Shown here: positions 47,938 to 57,568 of the stretch, in pieces
How the letters are laid out: each line of letters opens with the position of its first letter
Numbering within the stretch: the first letter of the stretch is position 1
From: Chitinophaga filiformis
Lineage (GTDB): Bacteria; Bacteroidota; Bacteroidia; Chitinophagales; Chitinophagaceae
Assembly (NCBI RefSeq): GCF_023100805.1
Contig: NZ_CP095855.1
Location: forward strand, 1,777,001 to 1,841,000
Reading direction: 5' to 3'
Length of the DNA: 64,000 bases
Program-made: the position numbers and the translations under genes
The notes under the pieces: model-generated
Database searches by the model: none
The model's input: only the letters and a program-made list of their open reading frames with translations
What the model was told of the DNA's origin: nothing

Positions 47938-48091
47938 AAGTTGCTACGTCTGCTACTTGATATTAAAAGTATTAAATCACTGGTCAATAGACAAAAATAA
48001 TAATACAATGCCTGTGCCGGAATCTGCGTCGGAACATATAAAAGTGGACAGTTATGTTTTATTTTTCAGTCTATGACCCAAGTTTCATATT

Positions 48092-48114
48092 TGTATGACA
48101 GCAGTGGTCATACA
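48092..48114. promoter_or_regulatory. inverted repeat between marR and the sigma-like gene
   Basis: TGTATGAC (48092-48099) and GTCATACA (48107-48114) form a perfect 8-bp inverted repeat around 7 bases. It could be an operator (for example of the MarR protein) for the gene starting at 47937, or a hairpin after marR. Confidence 0.4.
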
Positions 48115-48196
48115 TTTTATACTTAAATAAGCATAAACGGGGTAGCTGTTGCCGGAATTTTAATGCATATCAGAAAGCAATAAAATAATACCGGCA

Positions 48197-48673
48197 TCAG
48201 CATTGTTCAGGATGGAGGTGGTACACCAGCTTCCTTAATACCTGTTTCAGCGCAGTAGCGTCCTCTTCTCCGATGATGCGGGTATATTCCTCCTGTATTT
48301 CCTCGAAGCTTTCTGCCGCACAGATAATCAGTTTTTTACCTTCGTCTGTCAGGGAAATAAGTGATGCCCGGTTATCGCTGGCATGTTTGCAGGTGCTGAT
48401 ATACCCTTCCGCTTCCAGGTTCTTTACCACTTTGCTCATGGCCTGTTTGGTGATACGGGCTTTTTTAGCCAGTTCATTGTTGATGGTACCCTGCGGCTCA
48501 ATATTCACGATCAGCACAAGGTCTCCCAGTTTGAAGTTGCTGTACCCCTTGTGCTGTAGTTTTGCGGTTATTCTACAGTCCATATCCTTTTTCAACAAGC
48601 CTAACAACCTGATAAGACTATGTTGCCGTTGCGCCAGATGCTGCTCTAATTGCTCATCCAGTGAACTGTTCAT
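48197..48673 (-). CDS. MarR family transcriptional regulator
   Basis: A 158-aa winged-helix repressor. The core FKLGDLVLIVNIEPQGTINN, ELAKKARITKQAMSKVVKNL and the wing ASDNRASLISLTDEGKKLII fit MarR proteins closely. The start is Met 48673 (a Met at 48679 is also in frame). It is the last gene of a minus-strand series after mannonate dehydratase. Regulated gene and ligand unknown. Confidence 0.92.
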   Translation of the reverse strand: MNSSLDEQLEQHLAQRQHSLIRLLGLLKKDMDCRITAKLQHKGYSNFKLGDLVLIVNIEPQGTINNELAKKARITKQAMSKVVKNLEAEGYISTCKHASDNRASLISLTDEGKKLIICAAESFEEIQEEYTRIIGEEDATALKQVLRKLVYHLHPEQC

Positions 48674-48793
48674 TGTCAATGATTTTTTGGAGCTATTAAA
48701 TAAATATCATCAGCGTTCCTGTAACCAGCTGCTTACCCTCTCATTCCTGATCCCAACCTTATAGAGCTGCCAATGGGCAGCAGGTGTGGACTT

Positions 48794-49960
48794 TCATTTA
48801 TTGAAAAGAGAGCGTGCAATGCCGAGCTCAAGGCCCCGTAATTCCGCCAGCCCACGCAGGCGGCCTATAGCGCTGTAACCGGGGTTTGTTTTTTTGTGAA
48901 GGTCATCCAGCATCTGGTGGCCATGATCGGGACGCATGGGGATAGACACGCTGCGCTTGTGCATAATGGCCAATAAGGCCCTTACTACCGCGTACATGTC
49001 CACATCTCCCTCCAGGTGATTGGCCTCGTGGAAGTTGCCAATACTGTCCCTTTGTGTGCTTCTGAGGTGTATAAAATGAATATGTTCACCCAGGCGTTCC
49101 ACCATACCCGGCAGGTCATTGTCTGCGCGTACGCCATAAGAGCCGGTACAGAAACAAAGGCCGTTAGCCGCATATGGCGCAGCTGCCAGCAGCTCCCTGG
49201 CATCCTGCTCCGTGCTGACGATCCTTGGCAGTCCCAGGATAGGGAATGGAGGATCATCGGGATGGATAGCCAGTTTTATGCCCACTTCTTCTGCTACAGG
49301 GGCTATTTGCTGCAGGAAGTAGAACAGGTGCAGTTTCAGCTGGGTGGCGTCAATGCCTTTATATTTATCCAGGGCGGCCTGGAATTGCTGTAAGGTAAAG
49401 CTCTCCTCAGAACCCGGCAGGCCCGCAATGATATTTCTTTGCAGTAATACTTTTTCAGCATCGGTCATACTGTCAAAGTGTTCTTTTGCCATGGATATTT
49501 CTGCAGGATCATAATCATTCTCCGCACCCGGGCGCTGCAACATGAACAGGTCAAAGGCCAGGAACGCGGCTTTTTCAAAACGTAACGCTTTTGAACCATC
49601 TGCAACCGTGTAAGCCAGGTCCGTCCTTGTCCAGTCCAGCACCGGCATAAAGTTGTACGTCACAACATAAATACCGCATTGCGCCAGGTTGCGGAGCGAC
49701 TGCTGGTAATGCTGTATATATTCCTTAAATCGTCCGCTTTGGGTCTTGATATCTTCATGAACAGGAACACTTTCTACTACCGACCAGGTAAGACCGGCAG
49801 CTTCGATCATCTCTTTCCGCTTCTGTATTTCATCCACCGTCCAGATCTCTCCGTTGGGAACATGATGTAATGCCGTTACAATACCGGTTGCTCCGGCTTG
49901 TTTAATATCGGCAAGGCTCACCGGATCATTCGGTCCGAACCAACGCCATGTCTGTTCCAT
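48794..49960 (-). CDS. uxuA: mannonate dehydratase
   Basis: Dehydrates D-mannonate to 2-keto-3-deoxygluconate in glucuronate catabolism, in the cytoplasm. A 388-aa protein starting [16 protein letters not shown], nearly the same as the E. coli enzyme, with [17 protein letters not shown], a metal/substrate block [24 protein letters not shown] and [11 protein letters not shown]. The frame extends upstream to 50053, but that part lies around possible promoter boxes (TATTTTTG at 49992-49999) and is not family sequence; Met 49975 is a second option. Not accompanied by uxaC or kdgK. Confidence 0.95.
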   Translation of the reverse strand: MEQTWRWFGPNDPVSLADIKQAGATGIVTALHHVPNGEIWTVDEIQKRKEMIEAAGLTWSVVESVPVHEDIKTQSGRFKEYIQHYQQSLRNLAQCGIYVVTYNFMPVLDWTRTDLAYTVADGSKALRFEKAAFLAFDLFMLQRPGAENDYDPAEISMAKEHFDSMTDAEKVLLQRNIIAGLPGSEESFTLQQFQAALDKYKGIDATQLKLHLFYFLQQIAPVAEEVGIKLAIHPDDPPFPILGLPRIVSTEQDARELLAAAPYAANGLCFCTGSYGVRADNDLPGMVERLGEHIHFIHLRSTQRDSIGNFHEANHLEGDVDMYAVVRALLAIMHKRSVSIPMRPDHGHQMLDDLHKKTNPGYSAIGRLRGLAELRGLELGIARSLFNK

Positions 49961-50144
49961 TCTTAGCATACGCATATCAAGGTTTGAGTCCCAAAAATAG
50001 GACTTCCGGAAAATAATTAATGATTTAGTAATAAATGATTTCTTCTGCATCACAAGGCCATCGTCATATTCCTACTCCTTTTTTCATACTGGAATTACGT
50101 GTACTCCAACGGTTTATGATGACGCTGTCCCTGTAAAAGTTTTG

Positions 50145-50176
50145 CAAACCTAAGAAAATCCGGGAAGATGAACCAA
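50145..50176 (-). promoter_or_regulatory. promoter upstream of uxuA
   Basis: On the minus strand TTG (50174-50176), 21 bases, TAGGTTTG (50145-50152), a full TAnnTTTG match, located just after the glycerate kinase stop. Confidence 0.5.
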
Positions 50177-50179
50177 CCT

Positions 50180-51490
50180 TCATGAAATGATTGCGAGCAT
50201 TATATCCATAACATTGGTCTGTGTAGGCCCGGTTTTGATTAGTCCTCCTGCCTTTTCAAAAAAATGATAAGCATCATGCTGTGCAAGATAATGTGTTGCA
50301 TCCAGGCCCTGCGCTGCAGCGTGGAGCATAAGCTCAGGGTCTGCAACAGCGCCTGCGGCATCTGTAGGGCCGTCGGTACCATCTGTGCCTGCACTCAGAA
50401 CAGTAATGCCTGCTTGTGCGGCCAGTAACAGGCCTGCTGCAAGTGCGAGGTGCTGATTACGCCCTCCCAGGCCATGCCCGGTCACTGTCACCGTACTTTC
50501 GCCGCCCATTAAGATACATGCCGGCCGGCTGCCTTTCCAGCTGCCAGCAGCCGTCACCAGTTCAGCGGCAATAGCAGTGGCCTGCCCCCTGGCGGTAGAG
50601 GTCAACACCTGTGTGGCATAACCAAAGCTGATCGCTTTCTGTGCAGCCGCCTCCAATGCAATGGCATTACTGCCGATCAGGAAATTATTTACAGCACTCA
50701 ATCTCCCATGCCCCGGTTTGGGCGTCTCGCGGATAGTGCCGGCACAACCCTGCCGCAGGTGGTTTTGTATGGCTGCCGGTAACAGTGTTGTCAAATTGTA
50801 TTTATCCAGTATGGCAACTGCATCAGAAAAAGTGGAAGGATCCGGTACGGTTGGTCCCGAACCGATAACAGACAGATCATCGCCCACCACATCGCTGAGT
50901 ATCAGGCTGCACCAGGCATTGGTATCTGCCAGTAATGCCAGCTGACCACCTTTCACTGCCGACAGGTGCTTCCGTACAACATTCATTTCATGGATGTCTG
51001 CACCGCTTTTCAGCAACAGTTCAAACACCTGCTGCACCTGTACCAGGCTGGCCCCTTCTGGATAATCGGCCAGCAGGGCAGAGGCGCCTCCTGAAAGCAG
51101 GAACAATAACACATCAACCGCTTGTACTGATTGCAGCTGCGCTACCATTTGTGCCGTGGCCCTCACGCCATTATCATCCGGCAACGGATGCCCGGCTTCC
51201 GCAACATGGATTTGCTGCAACGGTAACGCATGTTCGTATTTGGTGATGACCATGCCCTGCAGCCTGACATGGGGCAATATTGCTTCCAGCGCCTGCGCCA
51301 TTGCAGCTGCTGCCTTACCTGCACCAAATATCCACACGGGCCTTCCCGCCGGCAATGAGAATGTTTTACCGCATACCGTTAATATGTCATCGCGCAACTG
51401 CACATGCTGCTGCATGAGCTGCGATGGTTGAACCGCATGTACCGCAGCGTTGAATATAGAGATGGCGTGTTCCCGCTTTATATTGGTCAT
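50180..51490 (-). CDS. glycerate kinase (GK-II/MOFRL, DUF4147 type)
   Basis: A 436-aa cytoplasmic kinase that phosphorylates D-glycerate, most members at C2. The fold is recognised by PVWIFGAGKAAAAMAQALE, HPLPDDNGVRAT, LLFLLSGGASALLADYPEG, MNVVRKHLSAVKGGQLA, LSDVVGDDLSVIGSGPTVPD and, in the C-terminal MOFRL domain, CILMGGESTVTVTGHGLGG and SAGTDGTDGPTDAAGA. The start at Met 51490 suits the family better than the longer frame to 51526, which runs across the promoter. It lies upstream of uxuA on the same strand. Confidence 0.93.
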   Translation of the reverse strand: MTNIKREHAISIFNAAVHAVQPSQLMQQHVQLRDDILTVCGKTFSLPAGRPVWIFGAGKAAAAMAQALEAILPHVRLQGMVITKYEHALPLQQIHVAEAGHPLPDDNGVRATAQMVAQLQSVQAVDVLLFLLSGGASALLADYPEGASLVQVQQVFELLLKSGADIHEMNVVRKHLSAVKGGQLALLADTNAWCSLILSDVVGDDLSVIGSGPTVPDPSTFSDAVAILDKYNLTTLLPAAIQNHLRQGCAGTIRETPKPGHGRLSAVNNFLIGSNAIALEAAAQKAISFGYATQVLTSTARGQATAIAAELVTAAGSWKGSRPACILMGGESTVTVTGHGLGGRNQHLALAAGLLLAAQAGITVLSAGTDGTDGPTDAAGAVADPELMLHAAAQGLDATHYLAQHDAYHFFEKAGGLIKTGPTQTNVMDIMLAIIS

Positions 51491-51495
51491 AAAAC

Positions 51496-51526
51496 CGAAA
51501 TTAAAGTAAATACGCGCGTATTTCAA
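51496..51526 (-). promoter_or_regulatory. glycerate kinase promoter with 16-bp palindrome
   Basis: On the minus strand TTG (51524-51526), 20 bases, TAATTTCG (51496-51503; one base off TAnnTTTG). The perfect palindrome AAATACGCGCGTATTT (51508-51523) fills the spacer, which suggests repression by a dimeric regulator. Confidence 0.5.
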
Positions 51527-51530
51527 TAGA

Positions 51531-51556
51531 AAAGGTCCCGCATGTGCAGGACCTTT
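51531..51556 (-). terminator. terminator after the HmuY gene
   Basis: AAAGGTCC (51531-51538) pairs with GGACCTTT (51549-51556); runs of T flank it on both strands. It ends the minus-strand unit whose last gene stops at 51581. Confidence 0.7.
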
Positions 51557-51580
51557 TTTAACAACAGGATATGGGTTGAT

Positions 51581-53053
51581 CTATTTGACAGGAGCATACT
51601 CGATCTCCGGTGAATACTGATCGCCACGGTTGGTGACCCGCAGTTTGTAGATGCGGCCATTACCGTCTTTGATCACATAAAATACATCCTTGTGAACGGT
51701 GTATACGCCATTCCATAAAAGCCGCCAGGAGGTGCCGATGGCTATCTGGGAACTGCTGAATGCCAGGCCTGCCAGATCGGTCCTGGCGAACGATGCAAAT
51801 GAACGGGTATTGGTTGATACCTGTGCCACTGTTACGTTCCTGTTCTGTATCAAAACGTTCGACTGGAAACTTGATACGTCTTCACCACTGGAAGCCTTCC
51901 CGTTGACAGGCAGCCAGGTGAGTGCAATATCCCATTGCTTCTTCTCGGGTTCTATCGTTGTCAGTCCTTCGTTAAGCGATACATAGCTGAAGAAGTACCT
52001 GTCATTTTTAGGAATATTGATGGTCTTATAACTTGTTGCAGTTATATCCGCATACTGTAAAGTGTAGCCACCGGAATTATTACGCAGTACCCGGATCTTT
52101 TGCCATGGTCTCCTACCGTTTGTCGTACCTGTGTTCCAGCCGCGGTTAACGATGTATACATTGTTGTCGGCAGCGTTGGCAGATACCGCAGTGATGGCAG
52201 TTTTTGTCAGGTCGCCGCCGGCATCGTCAAATGCAGCCGAAGAAGGTGCAAAATAATACGGGGCTTCACTGAATATAAGATCTTCTGCCTGCGCCAGGTC
52301 TACGGTATCTTTAGCTGTTACTGCATTCAGGTCGTTCTTGTTCAGTCGCTTTACCAGCATACCTGCAGATGAATTAAGTATCACCCTGAAATCGTCGCCT
52401 CCGGAATAGAAACCAAAGTCCCATTTGGTAGGCGCAACTGCTTGCTGTTTGTTTTCACTCAGGTCTACAAACACTTTGTTAACCCCATAACTACCCGTGT
52501 TGAGGTTCATCTTCATCAATGAATCGAGGGACTGCTTCTCCAGGAACCGTAGCACGTGTACAGCATCATTGCCGATCCTGACAGGCGTATCTACAGCGGT
52601 GATGCGGAAATCTATTCCATCGCCTTCTTTAAACAGTTTGTCTGCCGGCACATTTACCACAAAGCTGGATGCACTTGTGCCTGCGGCTATATTTATTTTC
52701 AGCTTTCCTAAGTCTGCCGCCGGTATCGTTGTATAGTCCTTGCCATATTCGATGGACTTGTTACTAAATTCAATCGTAACAGTGATCTGTTTTTTTGCAG
52801 GCTTGTCCAGTTTCAGCGCTACAGTCGCTGTGTTTATCTCATCAGCGATCTCCTGCCCGCGGCTGCTGAAAGCAAGGTAGTTCGCTACTATTGCGGAGTC
52901 TCCCGGCAGGGAATCTCCCGGCTGATGAGAAGAGTCGGGCGGATTAGGCAGATTGGGCCTGTCGGGGATAATGTCAGTCTCTTTCTTGCTGCATGAAGCG
53001 ATCAGGTATATTACAGTCAGTAATAATAATGCTCTTAATGTTGTTGTACGCAT
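51581..53053 (-). CDS. HmuY family lipoprotein (heme binding)
   Basis: A 490-aa lipoprotein. The signal ends at the Cys in TVIYLIASCSKKE. A Pro-rich linker and a Calx-beta-like domain (about 60-165, with VTIEFSNKSIEYGKDYTTIP) precede the HmuY-like domain (about 185-490), recognised by PTKWDFGFYSGGDDFRVILN and KKQWDIALTWLPVNGKASSG. HmuY of Porphyromonas takes up heme at the surface for the partner receptor. The gene follows the STN-type receptor gene, forming the usual receptor/HmuY pair. A Met at 53074 is an alternative start. The heme ligands cannot be confirmed by eye. Confidence 0.82.
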   Translation of the reverse strand: MRTTTLRALLLLTVIYLIASCSKKETDIIPDRPNLPNPPDSSHQPGDSLPGDSAIVANYLAFSSRGQEIADEINTATVALKLDKPAKKQITVTIEFSNKSIEYGKDYTTIPAADLGKLKINIAAGTSASSFVVNVPADKLFKEGDGIDFRITAVDTPVRIGNDAVHVLRFLEKQSLDSLMKMNLNTGSYGVNKVFVDLSENKQQAVAPTKWDFGFYSGGDDFRVILNSSAGMLVKRLNKNDLNAVTAKDTVDLAQAEDLIFSEAPYYFAPSSAAFDDAGGDLTKTAITAVSANAADNNVYIVNRGWNTGTTNGRRPWQKIRVLRNNSGGYTLQYADITATSYKTINIPKNDRYFFSYVSLNEGLTTIEPEKKQWDIALTWLPVNGKASSGEDVSSFQSNVLIQNRNVTVAQVSTNTRSFASFARTDLAGLAFSSSQIAIGTSWRLLWNGVYTVHKDVFYVIKDGNGRIYKLRVTNRGDQYSPEIEYAPVK

Positions 53054-53147
53054 AAGTCTAAAGGAATTAAACATGATTTCTGCAGTTAAGACAGCAGGTT
53101 TTGAAAAACTCCTATGCGCGTCAAAAAAAATAATGCGGCACTACAAC

Positions 53148-55688
53148 TCAGAAGCTTAATTTATAATTGAAATAGGGGTTAAATCTGAATAGCTGTTCCT
53201 GATATAGGGGCATCGTATAATTGCGGGAAGTGGTGGCAACCGTTGTCATATACTGTTCATGCGATTGCATGATGGCATGAACGCCACTGCCTACCGCGTG
53301 TTTGAACCGGCCACGGGTAGGAATACGATAACTGGCATTCAGGTTCATCCTGTTATAAACAGTTCCCCTGAAAGGTACAGCGCCCATATTGGAGCCGGAG
53401 AAGCTTTCTTGCGGTTTGAAAGAGATCAATGCAGGTAATGTGATGAAATCGCCGGTATGAAAATGCCAGAGGAGGCTTATTTCAAGGTCTTTAAGCGCTT
53501 GGTATCCAAACAGTACATTAATGTTGTGGCGCCTGTCATAGCGGTAGGGCAGTTTTTCGCCCTTATTTAAACTGTCCGACCTGCGCCAGCTCCAGGACAG
53601 GGTATACGACAGGAGCATCTTCCATTTGTTAAATCTTTTTTCAATGGCAGCTTCCGCACCATAACTCCAGCCAGTACCTGTAACAATGCTTTTTTCAGTG
53701 CTGTCCGTGGTATAGAGAATATTGCTCTTTCCTGCGAACATCGCCAGGTTGCGGATCTTTTTATAATAAACGTCTGCAGTGATATTCAGCGATTGCTTGT
53801 CTTTATATTCATAACCGATATTGACCATCCTGTTCTCTGCCGGTTGCAGTCTTTCATTTGCAGGAAGCCACAATTCCCTGTCAATGCCTGTGTAAGGGCT
53901 TGTGATCATGTGCAGTAGCTGCCCGATATGTGTATATGCTACGTTGATCCTTTGTCGTTTATCGATCACAAAACTGGAAAAGATCCTGGGTTGAAAGGAG
54001 TGGTAATGAAATGTGTTTTGCCTGTACTCATTGAAATGTACACCGGCCCTGAGCAGCCATCTGTTGCCGGCCCTGAAGGCACTTTCATAATACAACATAA
54101 TATCAGAGAAAGGAAGAGATGCGCTGTTGCTGAAATCATCAGCATCTTCTTTAAGGTCGCTGTCAAGCAGTGTACGGTAATGTTGTATGCTTGTATGTTC
54201 AAGTCGTCCTCCGAAAAAATGCTGCAGATGATCATTGGTGGTGATCTCAATATCTGTTTTACCCTCATATCGTTTACCGGATGAATAGTTGTTCAGGGAG
54301 GCGCGTTCAAAGAGGCCACCGCTGCCTCCTTCAAAAGGAGGTGTATACATGATGGACATGTAGTTATTATAGCTGCTATAGTTAAAGGCAGTATTCGCAA
54401 ATACGCGCTTACCGATGATGCTGTTCCAGTTCACGGTTGTCAGCGTATTATTCCAGCGATGCAGGTACTGGCTGTTGTCTTGTGTCAGTTCCAGCCTGTC
54501 ATTACCTATGTAACTGCTGATCATCAGTTTATTTTGCCTGTTAAGGAGATGGGTCAGCTTCAGGTGTACATCACCGAAATTGGCATCGTAAGTGAATATA
54601 TCGTGGTAAACCGACTCGCCTAAACTCTGCCTGGCAGATACCATCATGGCAGTACGTTGCTGCTTCAGCGGCCCTTCAAGGGCAAAGGCCAGGGAGCTAA
54701 GCCCCAAATCTGCTTCCCCGCTCCAGTGTTCCATATTACCTTCCTTTGTGTTGATGGCAGTTATGGAAGAAAGCCCGCCGCTGAAACGGCTGGGAAAGTC
54801 ATTCTTATACTGCAGTACTGACTTGATGCTGGTATTGCCCAATATGGAAACCTCTCCCAGTAAGTGCGCGGGGTTAAACACAGGATTGCCGTCCAGGAGG
54901 AACATACTTTGTCCCGGATCACCTCCGCGTACCAGCAGCTTACCACCGGATTCCTGGCTTTCCGTATTGCCTGGCAACAGGTACATAGACCTGACAGGAT
55001 CTGTTTCTCCCAGCATATTGCTGTACATGCCTCCCTTGTACCTGTCCAGCTTTACAGCTGCATCCCTGCGGGGAAGGTTACCTGCATCGACCTGTACTTC
55101 CGGAAGCAGTACGGGCGAGAGCACCAGGTTCATGGCCGTGTTTTGCTGCAGGTCCACCGCTACGGTTTTGGAAGAGGTGCCTGAAAAGGAGATCGTTAGT
55201 ATGTATTGGCCAGGCGGCAGGTTCAGGCTATAAAAGCCATGTACGTTCGACTGGATGGTACGGTTGCCGGGCATGATGGTGATGGATGCAAAGGGGAGGG
55301 GTTCCAGTCCGCTTTCCTGCTGGATATAACCGTACAGCAGGTATTTTTCCAGCAGGTAGCCGTCGGGGAGAGGAATGTTGCTTTTGCCAATAATGATCTT
55401 ATTATTTCTTTCGGCAACGGTAACGTACTGGCCAGCCAGGATTTTATCGAGTACAGCACCCAGTGTGGTTCTTCCTGCCGCGAGGTTGTGTTTTTTAGTG
55501 GTATCCAGGCTGGAGGGTGAGAACTCAATGGCAACACCGCAATAGCCGGATAGCTCGCGAAGTATGGCTGCAGTTTTGCCGGAGGTGGCCCGGCAATAAA
55601 ACTTCGTCTTTAAGAGGCTGCCCTGTGCCGCGCTTTCTGATAGTATAAAGCAGCCGGCCAGGGCAAGGATAAAACGGGATATAGGCAT
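53148..55688 (-). CDS. TonB-dependent receptor with STN signalling domain
   Basis: An 846-aa outer-membrane transducer-type receptor. Signal peptide (about 1-21), STN domain (about 30-100, ILRELSGYCGVAIEFSPSSL) which contacts the FecR C-terminus in the periplasm, a carboxypeptidase-like beta domain (about 115-195), a plug with GKLLVRGGDPGQSMFLLDGN, and the barrel ending FRFNPYFNYKLSF. Together with the FecR (23 bp upstream) and sigma genes it forms a cell-surface signalling set. The substrate is likely heme or an iron complex given HmuY downstream. Confidence 0.92.
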   Translation of the reverse strand: MPISRFILALAGCFILSESAAQGSLLKTKFYCRATSGKTAAILRELSGYCGVAIEFSPSSLDTTKKHNLAAGRTTLGAVLDKILAGQYVTVAERNNKIIIGKSNIPLPDGYLLEKYLLYGYIQQESGLEPLPFASITIMPGNRTIQSNVHGFYSLNLPPGQYILTISFSGTSSKTVAVDLQQNTAMNLVLSPVLLPEVQVDAGNLPRRDAAVKLDRYKGGMYSNMLGETDPVRSMYLLPGNTESQESGGKLLVRGGDPGQSMFLLDGNPVFNPAHLLGEVSILGNTSIKSVLQYKNDFPSRFSGGLSSITAINTKEGNMEHWSGEADLGLSSLAFALEGPLKQQRTAMMVSARQSLGESVYHDIFTYDANFGDVHLKLTHLLNRQNKLMISSYIGNDRLELTQDNSQYLHRWNNTLTTVNWNSIIGKRVFANTAFNYSSYNNYMSIMYTPPFEGGSGGLFERASLNNYSSGKRYEGKTDIEITTNDHLQHFFGGRLEHTSIQHYRTLLDSDLKEDADDFSNSASLPFSDIMLYYESAFRAGNRWLLRAGVHFNEYRQNTFHYHSFQPRIFSSFVIDKRQRINVAYTHIGQLLHMITSPYTGIDRELWLPANERLQPAENRMVNIGYEYKDKQSLNITADVYYKKIRNLAMFAGKSNILYTTDSTEKSIVTGTGWSYGAEAAIEKRFNKWKMLLSYTLSWSWRRSDSLNKGEKLPYRYDRRHNINVLFGYQALKDLEISLLWHFHTGDFITLPALISFKPQESFSGSNMGAVPFRGTVYNRMNLNASYRIPTRGRFKHAVGSGVHAIMQSHEQYMTTVATTSRNYTMPLYQEQLFRFNPYFNYKLSF

Positions 55689-55710
55689 TGCAGAAAAGGA
55701 TAGTGGATGT

Positions 55711-56697
55711 TTATTGTGACTGATAGAATATAATGGTGTCGTTTTGCTTGCGGTAATTCACATTGATCAGCAGTTTGATTTCCTCCAGTACCTGGTCCAA
55801 GGGCTGGTGTTCGAACCTGGCAGTTATTGTGGATAACCCGGGTTGTCTTGTCAGTACGCTGTCTGCCTTTATATGCAGGTTGTAATAGTCGGCAAGGGTT
55901 ATCACCACGTCTGCAAAGGGGGTATTGTCAAACTGTAGGATGCCCGTTTGCCAGGAGAGGTAATTGGAATCTCTGACAGGAACAATGTTAATTCCCTTTT
56001 CATTCAAAACGGCATCCTGCTGTGCTGTTACCACATGCTGGCCGGCATGCTGGTCTTTGCCGCTAAAAAGCACTTTCCCGCTGACTACGACCAGCCGGTC
56101 CTGGTGTGCATTGCTGGTAATGGTAAAGGAGGTACCCAAGACCTCGATAGTGGCGCGGGCCGTTTGGATCCGGAAGGGATGACCGGTTTCCTGTTGCACG
56201 TCAAAATAAGATTCCCCGGTAACCGTAACCGCCCTTTCTTTTGGATCGAATGCTTTTGGGTAGCGGATGGAGGCACCCTCTCTTAATATCACCAGGGAGC
56301 CGTCGGGAAGCGTTACCCGCTGGCTGCCTTTACCTGCTGCCGCAATTTTTAAGACGGTCTTATCCTGCTGCTGATAGAACATCCAGCCGGCAAGAGCAAG
56401 CACGCCCACCACACAGGCCGCCAGCGCCAGTCGCATATAACGGATCCTGGCGCTTTTCGCAGATGTGCCATGATGCAGGGAACTGTCCAGCTTTTCCCAT
56501 GCCCTGGCGGTATCAAAGGCGGGCTGTCCGAGCACCTGGCCCGATTCCTTCCATAAGCTGACCATCTGCTGATAAGCTTTTTTATGCTCCTCACTGCCCG
56601 CTATCCAGGCCTGCAGTGTTTCTTCCTCAGCGCTGGTCTGAATGGCGCGCAGATGCTTTATAATGATGAAGGCGATATGTTCAGGTATCTGTATCAT
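55711..56697 (-). CDS. FecR family anti-sigma/sigma regulator
   Basis: A 328-aa single-span membrane protein. The cytoplasmic start (about 1-84, with FIIIKHLRAIQTSAEEETLQ and ARAWEKLDSSL) binds the sigma factor. A membrane helix (about 86-108) is followed by a periplasmic FecR domain (GKGSQRVTLPDGSLVILREG, VTVTGESYFDVQQETGHPF) and a C-terminal DUF4974 STN-like domain (LQFDNTPFADVVITLADYYN). Lies between the sigma gene (40 bp) and the receptor gene (22 bp). Confidence 0.95.
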   Translation of the reverse strand: MIQIPEHIAFIIIKHLRAIQTSAEEETLQAWIAGSEEHKKAYQQMVSLWKESGQVLGQPAFDTARAWEKLDSSLHHGTSAKSARIRYMRLALAACVVGVLALAGWMFYQQQDKTVLKIAAAGKGSQRVTLPDGSLVILREGASIRYPKAFDPKERAVTVTGESYFDVQQETGHPFRIQTARATIEVLGTSFTITSNAHQDRLVVVSGKVLFSGKDQHAGQHVVTAQQDAVLNEKGINIVPVRDSNYLSWQTGILQFDNTPFADVVITLADYYNLHIKADSVLTRQPGLSTITARFEHQPLDQVLEEIKLLINVNYRKQNDTIIFYQSQ

Positions 56698-56737
56698 AAG
56701 TTATCCCCGATATAAGACAAGACTTTTCTAAAAACTC

Positions 56738-57304
56738 CTATTGTCTTGTAAGAAAAAATGAAAAAAAAGGTAGTATCCAGATCTTAGCCTTTTGTGCAAA
56801 GGCTTTCAGCAGTTTCATGGCCTTCCAGGTCTGGTTGTTGACGGTATTGACAGAAATACCAAGATTGTCTGCAATTTCCTGGTTGCTGAGATGACCGGAG
56901 CGGCTCAACAGGAATACTTCCCTGCATTTGGGCGGAAGCTGGTCAATGCCGTTCTTAAGCAGTTCGCGGTATGCCTGCAGGTTGTCTTCTGTTGCGCCAT
57001 CTGCTGTGTCCCAGCTGATTGCTGTATCTTCTTCGTTATGCCAGTCGGTGTTGGATACGGGGGAACGTTTCTTTTGTTCCAGGAAATTAAAACAACTGTT
57101 CCTCACCGCCTGATACAGGTAGGCCCTGATCTTCGGAGATGAAATAACCTCCTGGTGTTTTTCCCAGATACGGGTAAATACTTCCTGGACGATATCTTCA
57201 CTACCATCCCTGTCGGTTATGAGGTGAAATGCATACTTGCAAAGAGGGTCATAGAATTCCTGGAATAGTTGGCGAAACTGTGTATAAAGATCCTGGCGAT
57301 CCAC
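56738..57304 (-). CDS. ECF RNA polymerase sigma factor (FecI-like)
   Basis: A 188-aa sigma-70 family ECF factor of the Bacteroidota FecI type. Region 2 is DPLCKYAFHLITDRDGSEDI with VQEVFTRIWEKH; region 4 is LPPKCREVFLLSRSGHLSNQ with EIADNLGISVNTVNNQTWKA. The hydrophobic tail ILPFFSFFLTRQ is common in this group. First gene of sigma-fecR-receptor-hmuY. A perfect 16-bp palindrome lies 41 bp upstream of its start. Confidence 0.95.
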   Translation of the reverse strand: MDRQDLYTQFRQLFQEFYDPLCKYAFHLITDRDGSEDIVQEVFTRIWEKHQEVISSPKIRAYLYQAVRNSCFNFLEQKKRSPVSNTDWHNEEDTAISWDTADGATEDNLQAYRELLKNGIDQLPPKCREVFLLSRSGHLSNQEIADNLGISVNTVNNQTWKAMKLLKAFAQKAKIWILPFFSFFLTRQ

Positions 57305-57344
57305 ATGAAATGTTTTTTGTAATAAACGGACTGGCTTATGCAGA

Positions 57345-57360
57345 GTATGTTATAACATAC
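57345..57360. promoter_or_regulatory. 16-bp palindrome upstream of the ECF sigma gene
   Basis: GTATGTTATAACATAC is a perfect palindrome, flanked by AGA on the left and ACTCT on the right. It is a good candidate operator for a dimeric regulator (for example metal-responsive) of the signalling unit. It is not a Fur-box match. Nothing else was found in 57305-57568. Confidence 0.45.
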
Positions 57361-57568
57361 ACTCTATTCAGGCAGTACAGAGAGCATAATATTAGAAAAA
57401 TAATCTGATATGAGGGCTGCGGGGAAAGTTAAATAAGGCTACGGACAGGTATGCCGGAAGCAGGCGCAAGGTATACAGGGCGTTGGCTTAATCGGTCAAT
57501 ATCACTGCCAGGGCAGTTTCAGTATCAGCAGAAGCGTGAGGTATCAGCGTGGCAGCAAGGTGATATTG

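Noticed and set aside
49976..50053. N-terminal extension of mannonate dehydratase
   Set aside because: Family members start at the Met of MEQTWRW; the extension covers a TATTTTTG box and has no family similarity.
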